Source: Filomicrobium sp.
GTDB taxonomy: Bacteria > Pseudomonadota > Alphaproteobacteria > Rhizobiales > Hyphomicrobiaceae
Length of the DNA stretch: 64,000 nt
Assembly (NCBI GenBank): GCA_017792465.1
Contig: CP051234.1
Span: forward strand, 4,000,501 to 4,064,500
Reading direction: 5' to 3'
Shown here: positions 45,777 to 54,015 of the stretch, in pieces
How positions within the stretch are numbered: the first letter of the stretch is position 1
Layout: each line of letters begins with the position of its first letter
The notes under the pieces: generated by a model
The model's database searches: none
What the model saw: only the letters and a program-made list of their open reading frames with translations
Told to the model about the DNA's origin: nothing
Position numbers and translations under genes: made by a program

Positions 45777-47588
45777 TTATTGCCCGCGTGCGATGCCTTC
45801 TCTTCGGGGATCGGCAGCCCCTGTCAATGATCCTTGCTGGTCTTTGACGATAATATGGGTGCCGGACGTCATGAGATCGGGCGCGATGGTGTGGCCGTAG
45901 GGTTTGACTTTCAGGCCCTGCCAGATGGTGTCGAGACCCAGTTCGACTTCGAAAGCTCCACCGCGGCTGCCGAAATTCGGCAGGTCGGCGATTTCTTTGG
46001 CGCTCATTTTCCAGTCGATCAGCCCGACCAGCGATTTGGCGACATAGAGAATGATGCGCGACCCGCCGACCGAGCCCAGGACTGAATGGAGACTGCCGTC
46101 TTCGTTGAAGACAAGCGTTGGGGACATGGAGCTGCGCGGACGCTTGCCAGGCTCGACGCGGTTGGCGATTGGGCGGCCCTCGGCGTCGGTCGGGGCGAAC
46201 GAAAAGTCGGTCAATTCGTTGTTCAGCAAAAAGCCAGACGCCCAAAGCCCGGAGCCGAAGCCGCCTTCGATGGTCGTTGTCATGGAGACGGCGTTGCCGT
46301 TACCGTCGATGATCGAAATGTGGCTGGTGCCGGCGCGCTCAATCGTTTCGTCGATTCCGAAATCGGTGTGCGCGGAGGCTTGCGGGTTGCCGGGCTGGGG
46401 GCGCGACATGGAACGGCTTGGCGAAATCAGTTTGCGGCGGCGCGCGATGTAGTCGTCGGCGAGCAGTCCGCTGGGAGGTTTTACGAAATCGCTGTCGGCG
46501 AGGTAGCGGTTGCGATCGGCGTAGGCGAGTTTTTCGGCTTCTGTGATGAGGTGCAGGGCGAGAGGTTGCATCCGGCCGCGGCCGCCATCTGTAAGATCGA
46601 AGCCTTCAAGGAGCTTTAGCGTCTGGGCGACCGTGATACCGCCCGACGAAGGCGGGGGCATGCCGCAGATGCGCTTCTTGCGATAGCTCGTGCAGACCGG
46701 TTCGCGCTCTATCGCGCGGTAGCTTTCGATATCGCTTGGCGTGATGACGGCGGTGGCGTTCGGAGCGTTGGCGACGGCGTCGATGATCGACTGTGAAATC
46801 TCGCCGGGGCCGTAAAAGGCTGCTGTGCCGCCGGAAGCGATCTTGCGCAGGCTCGCTGCAAAGGCGGGGTTCTTGAGCAGTTGGCCGACCGGTTTGGGTT
46901 CGTTGTTTGCGTCGAAGAAGTAGGTGCGGGCTTTGGGTGTAAAGCGGTCCGGTCCGAACCAGATCAGCAGCATGTTGAGGCGCGGCGAGATTTCAAAGCC
47001 GGCTTCGGCGAGCTTGATCGCTGGCTGGAACAATTCCGCCCAAGGAAGCCTGCCGTGTTGTTGGTGCGCGAGTTCCATGACGCGCAGCGTGCCGGGGATG
47101 CCGACCGACAACCCGGAGTTGACGGCAGTGCGAAAGGACATGCGTTTGCCATCGCGCATGAACCGGTCCGGGCGTGCTGCAGAGGGTGTGGTTTCGCGTC
47201 CGTCGTAGGCTTGGACTTTGCTGCGTGTATGGTCGAAATGCAGGATGAACGCGCCGCCGCCAATCCCGGACGATTGAGGCTCGACGAGGTTGAGGACGAG
47301 CTGGGTGGCGATTGCAGCGTCGATGGCGCTGCCGCCTTTTTGCAGGATTTCGTATCCGGCGTTGACGGCCAGCGGGTTTGCGGCGGCGACCATGAAGTGG
47401 TTGGCCTGTGCCTGTGTTTTTTCTTCGAGGCCGGACGCGCCTTCAGGTGCGATGCGGCCGCGTGTGCCGGCATCCTGGGCGGCTAGCGGTGATGCAGCGA
47501 GTCCGCCTAAGCAAAGTGCTGCAATGATCGTCGCGGCGATCGCGGATCGCGCTCCTTGCAGCTTTGTTTTGGCGGTCCTGCCCATCAA
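45777..47588 (-). CDS. ggt: Gamma-glutamyltransferase
   Basis: 603 residues. A signal peptide (cleaved after PLAAQ) sends it to the periplasm. The autoprocessing Thr starts the small subunit at TSHISIIDGNGNAVS (about residue 421), and the GGGAFILHFD and SSGGITVAQ segments are conserved. It cleaves glutathione and other gamma-glutamyl compounds. Full length. Confidence 0.94.
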   Translation of the reverse strand: MMGRTAKTKLQGARSAIAATIIAALCLGGLAASPLAAQDAGTRGRIAPEGASGLEEKTQAQANHFMVAAANPLAVNAGYEILQKGGSAIDAAIATQLVLNLVEPQSSGIGGGAFILHFDHTRSKVQAYDGRETTPSAARPDRFMRDGKRMSFRTAVNSGLSVGIPGTLRVMELAHQQHGRLPWAELFQPAIKLAEAGFEISPRLNMLLIWFGPDRFTPKARTYFFDANNEPKPVGQLLKNPAFAASLRKIASGGTAAFYGPGEISQSIIDAVANAPNATAVITPSDIESYRAIEREPVCTSYRKKRICGMPPPSSGGITVAQTLKLLEGFDLTDGGRGRMQPLALHLITEAEKLAYADRNRYLADSDFVKPPSGLLADDYIARRRKLISPSRSMSRPQPGNPQASAHTDFGIDETIERAGTSHISIIDGNGNAVSMTTTIEGGFGSGLWASGFLLNNELTDFSFAPTDAEGRPIANRVEPGKRPRSSMSPTLVFNEDGSLHSVLGSVGGSRIILYVAKSLVGLIDWKMSAKEIADLPNFGSRGGAFEVELGLDTIWQGLKVKPYGHTIAPDLMTSGTHIIVKDQQGSLTGAADPRREGIARGQ

Positions 47589-47799
47589 ATCCCATGTCTT
47601 AGGCCCAGATTTGAGACATGCCCCAGCAGCACCTGCAGGTCAAACCGGGAGCCTGTCACATTCGTGTTGTCGGCACGTTTTTCGTGCGTTGTCGGCCATT
47701 TGGTGGCGACGTCCGTGAGGCCAAAAAGTTCCGCCGGCCAGAAAATGAGATGGAGTCACCTGGGGAACAGGCTGGCAGTCAGAAAGAGGCTAGGCTCAT
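47589..47799. other. Intergenic region upstream of ggt
   Basis: About 210 bases of a 473-bp gap between ggt and rne. It should hold the leftward ggt promoter. No gene is supported. Confidence 0.35.
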
Positions 47800-47990
47800 T
47801 TCTGTCGCCGAGAGCCAAGCCCCTCCTCGCGCTCCCCCAACGGGCCTAATGCCCCGGCGATCGGAAACGGTGTTGTCACGGGTTCTTCCCCCGTCCTTCC
47901 CCGCTAGGCTGTACCTCCCTGTCAGCCGCTCGTGGCAACCCTGAAGGGACCTCCCATCGCAGCATGTACGATGGGAGGTCTTCTTCGTTT
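47800..47990 (+). ncRNA. Candidate structured RNA ending at a terminator
   Basis: This segment is rich in short hairpins (CGGGC-CTAAT-GCCCG, ACGGG...CCCGT, GGCTG...CAGCC) and ends in a strong terminator pointing away from ggt and towards the stop of rne. No reading frame is convincing. The 5' end is unclear because I find no good promoter, so the left border is arbitrary. It could be a 6S-like or other small RNA; I cannot name the family. Confidence 0.45.
47948..47990 (+). terminator. Rho-independent terminator
   Basis: A perfect 12-bp stem (47948-47959 with 47969-47980) with a 9-base loop is followed by TTCTTCGTTT. On the opposite strand no T-run follows, so rightward use is more likely than termination of rne. 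Confidence 0.8.
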
Positions 47991-48061
47991 GGGATCGGGT
48001 TCCAGCTTAGCTGATCGCGTCACGCGAAATTGCGTTCGACATTGCCGTCAGCTTTCAGGCC

Positions 48062-51000
48062 TCAGGCTTCGCCAAGCAGCTTGCGCTGCCACCAGCCGCG
48101 TCGGGCTGGTTTTTCGGCAGTCGCTTCGGCGTCGTCGTTGCCTTCGGCATCAGCTTCGCCTGATTGCGTTTCAGCCGCGGCCGGGTTGTCAGGGCTGACC
48201 TTGATGCGCTCGACGCGGGGCGCGCTGGAAACCGGTTCACCTCTTGAGCGCCGTGGCGTCTCAGATGCTTCCTCAACGAGGTCGGCAGCTTGTTCGCCGT
48301 TCACCTGATCGTCAGCGTCATGCTCAGCGACGGGCGGCTCGACGACTTCGGCCGTTGGTGCACTTTCCTCGGTGGCGCTGACAGCAGCTTCGGGTGTTTC
48401 TTCGGCTGCTGCCGTTTCGGCTTGGTCGCCTGCGGTTTTTATTTCGATCGGCGTGACCAGGCTTGCTGCGTTGGCGATCGCTGGTTGCGCGTCGTCTTCG
48501 CCGGAGGTCGCCGTCACGGGTGATGCGTCCTCGGTTGCTTCGGCAGAAGATTGGCTATCGCCTGCGTCGTGATCGTCGCTGCCTTGATCTGCTTCAGCAG
48601 ATGCAGCGAGTTCATCGCCCTCGCCGGATTCGCCGTCACCGTTTTCAGCGGCGTTCTCGTCACGATTGCGGGACCGATTGCGACGGCCACCGCGGCGTCC
48701 GCGACGACGGCGACGGGTTGATTTGTCGTCCTGGCCGTCGGCACTGGCTTCGGCGGTTTCGCCATCGCTATCGGCATCGGAGGCACTGTCGGCCTCTTCA
48801 TCGTCAGCGGTATCGGATGCGCTGAGGCTGTCGGCGTCGACGTTCTCGTCCTCGGTGTTGGAGCGTTCGCCCGAACGGCGGCCCCCGCGGCGGCGACGGC
48901 GACGTCGCGATTTGCCTTCGGCGGGTTTGTCGTCGGATTTGGCGGTCTCTTCTGTTTCTTCCGAAGAGCTTTCGCCATCTTCGTCGAAGCCCCAGTCGAC
49001 GCTGATCGCATCCGCGCGCGCCTTTTGAACCGGCGCTGCGGGCGCATCGCCTTTTTCAATCGAATAGGTTGCGCCGATCATCTTCGAGGACGCTTCAATC
49101 GCGATCGGCATGCCGAGGCGATTTTCCATCGCGATGACGAATTCGCGCTTGTTGTTGAGGATGTAGAGCGCGACTTCTGCGGTCGTGTAGGCGATCAGCG
49201 AATGGCGGCAGCCGCCCATCACCGTATCTTCCAGGCCACGCAAAACGGCCAACGCAACCGACTCCACCGAGCGGATGATGCCGGTTCCCTGGCAGTGTGG
49301 ACATGGCGACGTCGAGCCTTCGAGCACGCCGGTGCGCAAGCGTTGGCGTGACATTTCCAAAAGGCCGAACGGGCTGATGCGGCCGACCTGAATGCGGGCG
49401 CGGTCCTCGCGCAACGCATCGCGCATGCGGCGCTCGACGTTGCGGTTGTTGCGGCGCTCTTCCATGTCGATGAAGTCGACGACGACGAGGCCTGCGAGGT
49501 CGCGAAGCTTCAGTTGGCGCGCAACTTCATCGGCTGCTTCGAGGTTGGTATTGAGCGCGGTTTCCTCGATCGAGAATTCGCGCGTCGAGCGGCCCGAGTT
49601 GACGTCGATGGCGACCAGTGCCTCGGTCTGGTTGATGACGAGGTAGCCGCCTGAGGGCAGGTGCACGTATGGGCTGAACATGGCGTTGAGCTGGCGCTCG
49701 ATGCCATGGCGCGTGAATAGCGGCTCGGGATCTTCGTAATGGACGACGTTCTTGGCATGGCTCGGCATGAGCATGCGCATGAAGTTCTTGGCGCCGCGGT
49801 AGGCGTCTTCGCCGGCGACCAGGACCTGATCGACGTCTTTATTGTAGAGGTCGCGGATCGAGCGCTTGATCAGATCGCCTTCCTCGTAGACGAGGGCCGG
49901 GGCGGTTGATTGCAGGGTCAGTTCGCGAACGCTTTCCCAGAGTCGCAGCAGGTATTCGAAATCGCGACGGATTTCCTGCTTGGTCCGGGCGGCGCCGGCG
50001 GTGCGGATGATCAGTCCCATGCCTTCAGGCACATCCAGTTCGGCGGCAATCGCCTTCAAGCGCTTACGATCTTGCGGCGCGGTGATCTTGCGGGAGATGC
50101 CACCGCCGCGTGCGGTATTCGGCATCAGCACGGTGTAGCGGCCGGCCAGCGACAGGTAGGTGGTCAGAGCGGCGCCCTTGTTGCCGCGCTCTTCCTTGAC
50201 GACCTGGATCAGCATCACCTGGCGGCGTTTGACGACTTCCTGGATCTTGTAGCTGCGGCGCGAGCGGCGTGGGCGGCTCGGCAGCTCTTCGAGAGCGTCC
50301 TCGTTGCCGACCTGATCGACAGAACCGGTGTCTTCGTCCGAGCCTTCGTCGCCGTTCGAACGACGGCGGCCGCGGGGCTGGCGACGGCGGCGATCGGAGT
50401 TGCCGCCACGCGAGGATGAACGCCGGCCACGGCCACCGCGCGAGCGGCGTGTCCTGCGGCCTTCGGTTGCTTCGCCCTTTTCCTCGGCGTCGTCTTCGCT
50501 GGTCTCGCCGGAGGCTTCGACAGCGTCGGCCGTCTCGGCTCCCTTATCGTCGGAGCCGGACTCGTCAGTTTCTGCAGCTTCTACAGATTTTTCGGCAGCC
50601 TCGGGTGCGTCGGTCGCCTCGCCTTCGGCTGGCGAAGAAGCGGTTTCGGACGCAGTGGCTTCGGCTTTTTCAGCCTCAGCGTTGTCATTGGACGCGACGA
50701 CAGGGGCTTGCTCGGTCGCTTCAACGTCCGTGGCAGCTTCTGATTCAGCTTCGGCCGTCTGAGGCGCGTAGTCTTCGCTGACCTGATCGTCGCGTTGCAT
50801 CGATTGAGACAGTACGGTCGAGCGCGAGCCAGGGTTGTCGTCATCGGAATCGTCGGAGGCATCCGCCTGTTCAGCAGATGGCTCATCTGACTGTGCCTCA
50901 GCGGGGGTGGCCGAAGTTTCGTCTTCTGGCGCATCTTCTGAGGACGCATCGAGGCTGGAGCCAGACGTTGCGCGAACGTCGGCTTCTTCCTCTTCTTCTT

Positions 51001-51508
51001 CATCGTCATCACTGTCGTCGATGCGATCGTCATCGGCTTCGTCGTCATCCTCGTCTTCCTCGATGATTTGGTCGAGGTCGACAGGTTGGTCGTCGAGGTC
51101 GTCGTCGTCGTTTTCCTCATCGTCGTCGTCATCGGTCGAATCGGACGCATCATCGGTTGCTTCAACGCTATCGGGCGCTTCGGCTTCCAAATCGTCGTCA
51201 TCGTCCTCTTCGACGGCTTCGGCAGCTTCTTCTTCGAGAAGAGCCAGCCGGTCGGCGACGGGGATCTGGTAGTAATCGGGGTGGATTTCGTTGAACGCGA
51301 GAAAACCGTGACGGTTTCCGCCGTAGTCGACGAAAGCCGCCTGAAGTGCCGGTTCGACCCGGGTCACTTTGGCAAGGTAGATATTTCCACGCAGCTGCTT
51401 ACGGGCAGCCGATTCGTAATCGAACTCCTCTACCCGGCCTCCGCGAAGTACCACGACCCGGGTTTCTTCCGGGTGCGCGGCATCGATAAGCATTTTGTTA
51501 TCTGACAT
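48062..51508 (-). CDS. rne: Ribonuclease E
   Basis: 1148 residues, the endonuclease core of mRNA decay and rRNA processing. The catalytic half has VAIDVNSGRST and VVDFIDMEE (the two metal-binding Asp), and the zinc link CPHCQG. The S1 domain begins near residue 38 (RGNIYLAKVTRVEP) but is interrupted after about residue 90 by some 325 residues and resumes at KIQEVVKRRQVMLIQVVKEERG (about 421). The insert is Asp/Glu-rich to about 345, then Arg/Gly-rich (350-385). The C-terminal 300 residues are also disordered, alternating acidic runs with Arg clusters, as expected for a degradosome scaffold. AAGGA precedes the ATG. Confidence 0.96.
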   Translation of the reverse strand: MSDNKMLIDAAHPEETRVVVLRGGRVEEFDYESAARKQLRGNIYLAKVTRVEPALQAAFVDYGGNRHGFLAFNEIHPDYYQIPVADRLALLEEEAAEAVEEDDDDDLEAEAPDSVEATDDASDSTDDDDDEENDDDDLDDQPVDLDQIIEEDEDDDEADDDRIDDSDDDEEEEEEADVRATSGSSLDASSEDAPEDETSATPAEAQSDEPSAEQADASDDSDDDNPGSRSTVLSQSMQRDDQVSEDYAPQTAEAESEAATDVEATEQAPVVASNDNAEAEKAEATASETASSPAEGEATDAPEAAEKSVEAAETDESGSDDKGAETADAVEASGETSEDDAEEKGEATEGRRTRRSRGGRGRRSSSRGGNSDRRRRQPRGRRRSNGDEGSDEDTGSVDQVGNEDALEELPSRPRRSRRSYKIQEVVKRRQVMLIQVVKEERGNKGAALTTYLSLAGRYTVLMPNTARGGGISRKITAPQDRKRLKAIAAELDVPEGMGLIIRTAGAARTKQEIRRDFEYLLRLWESVRELTLQSTAPALVYEEGDLIKRSIRDLYNKDVDQVLVAGEDAYRGAKNFMRMLMPSHAKNVVHYEDPEPLFTRHGIERQLNAMFSPYVHLPSGGYLVINQTEALVAIDVNSGRSTREFSIEETALNTNLEAADEVARQLKLRDLAGLVVVDFIDMEERRNNRNVERRMRDALREDRARIQVGRISPFGLLEMSRQRLRTGVLEGSTSPCPHCQGTGIIRSVESVALAVLRGLEDTVMGGCRHSLIAYTTAEVALYILNNKREFVIAMENRLGMPIAIEASSKMIGATYSIEKGDAPAAPVQKARADAISVDWGFDEDGESSSEETEETAKSDDKPAEGKSRRRRRRRGGRRSGERSNTEDENVDADSLSASDTADDEEADSASDADSDGETAEASADGQDDKSTRRRRRGRRGGRRNRSRNRDENAAENGDGESGEGDELAASAEADQGSDDHDAGDSQSSAEATEDASPVTATSGEDDAQPAIANAASLVTPIEIKTAGDQAETAAAEETPEAAVSATEESAPTAEVVEPPVAEHDADDQVNGEQAADLVEEASETPRRSRGEPVSSAPRVERIKVSPDNPAAAETQSGEADAEGNDDAEATAEKPARRGWWQRKLLGEA

Positions 51509-52397
51509 CGATGCTGATCCTTAGCGCGCCGAGTGATCCTCGTGGCTGGGCATGCCGGAAAGCCTTCGGCAGCAGGTCGCCGCGGGGCGGCGCGCGCTTG
51601 TGAGATTGTGCTGTTAAAATTGAGATTGGCGGTCGCGTCGCTCATCAGCGTCTGGTTGCGCACGGTATGGCGCGACTGCACAGGCGCCCGGAGGGGCGAC
51701 CGGCATTCAGAACAAGCTGACGAGTGTGCATTCTGCATTAGTCAAAGCTTTCAGATCCGGCCGCTCTGCTGCGCTTCCTTTTGGCGCGAACGGCCGGTTA
51801 TTGACCTTCCCGAGAGAAGGATTTGTTTGGATGAACCGATGTTCCGCGGATGCGGAGCGCCGGTTATCCGGTTGGCCGAGGCCGGCAATGCGACGCGAAA
51901 TTCCGCGCTGCAGCGGCCGGGGCCAGATTTGCGCTCGTCGGACTTTCCCATTCAGAGCGCATCGAAAGGCTTAATAATGGCCTCTTCCAGATACGACTCA
52001 CAATTAGGGCTCAGGTCCCGGCCGCTGTCACGAAAATTTCGGCATGGCGGTTTCGAGCAAACTGGACGCTGAAGTGTGTAGCGTTTGTCCCAGGCGAAAC
52101 GTTGATCTTCAAAGGTAATTTCGGACCCCTGCCAGGAGTCCTTCAACCCCCTTCGAGGGTTCAAACGCATCTAACCGTTAGAATGTTTAGGGCCAAGAAG
52201 TCAGACATGCAAGTGTCATGCATTCTTGTGCACCGAGCAATAGGCAGGACTCACCGATGATCAGGAGTCGGGATTAACAAGTGGTTAATTTCTTTCCGGG
52301 ACTGGCTAATTGGTGGTGCGAACGGCTAGTATTTGGCGCATATGCCGTGTCGAGACTGGGGAGGATCACTCGGTAGACTTAGACGTCGAGCTTTTCG
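51509..52397. other. Long intergenic region between rne and amiC
   Basis: 889 bases between divergent genes, with no supported frame. It is likely to include a long rne 5' leader, which in many bacteria mediates RNase E autoregulation, and the amiC promoter. Small hairpins are visible near 52121-52165 (GGACCCCTGCC/AGGAGTCC and AACCC/GGGTT). Confidence 0.5.
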
Positions 52398-53648
52398 ATG
52401 TTGGGGGCATTTTTGACCGTTTTGAGCAAAATCAAGGCTGTTACAACTTTGATTCTGGCTCTTGTTCTGGGGTTCGGCGTCGTCGAGCCGCTCCAGGCGG
52501 CGCAGCTTGGCGTTGTCGCCACCGATGCCAAGATCGTCGGCGGGGAAGATGTCACGGACTTCTCTTTGCGGTTATCTCAAGGGGTGACGGTCGAAGTTTT
52601 TACGCTGGCCAATCCCTATCGCGTCATCCTCGACATGCCGGATGTGTCTTTCAAGCTGCCGAAATCGGCGGGGCGCAAGGGCGAAGGCCTCGTCAAAGCC
52701 TTTCGCTACGGGCTTTTTGCGGCTCGAAAGGCACGAGTCGTCATCGATACGCTGTCGCCTGTCAGTATCGAACAGGCGGTGATGGATCCCGCCGGTGGGC
52801 AAGCGGTGAAGCTGAGGTTGAGGCTCAAGGCCATCGACGCCGAGACATTTGGGTCGGGGACGGGGGCGGCAATGGCATCGGCCCATCGGGCTGCACCGTC
52901 GTCAGCGACGATCAGGCCCAAATCGTCGCGGCCTGGATATCGGCCGGTCATTGTTATCGATCCCGGCCATGGTGGCATCGATCCCGGGACGATCGGTCCC
53001 AACAACATTTACGAAAAAGACGTCGTCTTGAAGGTGGGCTTGGCGCTCAGAGCCGAGCTCGTCGGGCGGGGCGGGTTCGATGTGAAAATGACACGCACCG
53101 ATGATGTGTTTGTGCAACTCGATAAGCGTCTTGCCTTTTCGCGGGAGAAGGACGCGGATCTGTTCATTTCGCTGCATGCGGATGCGATCGCCGATAAGCG
53201 GTATGTCTCCAAGGTTCGAGGCGCCACCGTCTATACGCTTTCGGAGCGGGCCTCGGATGAAGCCGCCCGGCAGGCTGCCGAAAAAGAGAACAGCGCGGAT
53301 GCGATCGCCGGTTTGCCAAGTACCGCCGATGATGATGTGGGCGAGGTGCGCGATATCCTGATCGATCTGGTGAAGCGGGAAACCGCGAACTTTTCAGCCG
53401 ATTTTTCCAGCATTCTGGTTGATCGGCTGGGGCGGAAGATCCGTTTGTCGAGCAAACCGCGCCGGGCAGCAGCGTTTAAAGTGCTGCGCCAGACCAGTAC
53501 GCCGTCGGTTCTTGTCGAGCTTGGCTATCTGAGCAATCGGGAAGACGAAAAGAGCCTGACGTCGCCGGCCTGGCATAAAAAGACGGCCCAATCGATCACC
53601 CGGGCCATTGAATCCTACTTTGCGCGGCGAACGGCCCTGTCCAAGTAG
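52398..53648 (+). CDS. amiC: N-acetylmuramoyl-L-alanine amidase (AMIN + Amidase_3)
   Basis: 416 residues: signal peptide (cleaved near PLQAAQ), AMIN domain (about 40-150) for septal or peptidoglycan targeting, linker, and Amidase_3 domain (about 190-410). Zinc ligands are in IDPGHGG (His), IYEKD (Glu) and ISLHAD (His), with the catalytic Glu in LVELGYLSN. It splits daughter-cell wall. A TTG at 52416 after GGGGG is another possible start. It heads the amiC-mrcA-prfB series, divergent from rne. Confidence 0.94.
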   Translation: MLGAFLTVLSKIKAVTTLILALVLGFGVVEPLQAAQLGVVATDAKIVGGEDVTDFSLRLSQGVTVEVFTLANPYRVILDMPDVSFKLPKSAGRKGEGLVKAFRYGLFAARKARVVIDTLSPVSIEQAVMDPAGGQAVKLRLRLKAIDAETFGSGTGAAMASAHRAAPSSATIRPKSSRPGYRPVIVIDPGHGGIDPGTIGPNNIYEKDVVLKVGLALRAELVGRGGFDVKMTRTDDVFVQLDKRLAFSREKDADLFISLHADAIADKRYVSKVRGATVYTLSERASDEAARQAAEKENSADAIAGLPSTADDDVGEVRDILIDLVKRETANFSADFSSILVDRLGRKIRLSSKPRRAAAFKVLRQTSTPSVLVELGYLSNREDEKSLTSPAWHKKTAQSITRAIESYFARRTALSK

Positions 53649-54015
53649 GAATTCTTAGAAGTATATGTCCGGACAAGGAACTTTCTTTGTGGAGATGGAG
53701 GCTTGACCCTTTTATCGCCACTGTCACAAGGGCATCAGCATGGCGGCTCTTTTTGTCTCGCGGTTTTGAGGCTTTGTGCTGAAGTGTGCGGAAACTGACT
53801 GTTGCATCGCAGTACCGCTCAGCCGACATTGGGCGCATTTAGAGTCGCGTTAACGAAGCGTCGTGAAACGCCTGTTATTTCAGATGGGCGAAAGCGCGAC
53901 GACGTGATGCCACATTGAAGGCTAAGTTAGTCTGGGGCATCTGGCGCCTTTTGCAGTGCAGCAAAGTTGCGCTACTAACTCGAACGATGAAATCCGCGTG
54001 CCGGGCCGAGGGTTG
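53649..54015. other. Intergenic region between amiC and mrcA
   Basis: 367 bases with no supported gene or clear terminator. It should contain the mrcA promoter. Confidence 0.35.

Noticed and set aside
50328-51505. Long plus-strand frames opposite rne
   Set aside because: They mirror the repetitive Asp/Glu/Ser codons of the charged insert and have no ribosome site; typical antisense shadows in high-G+C DNA.
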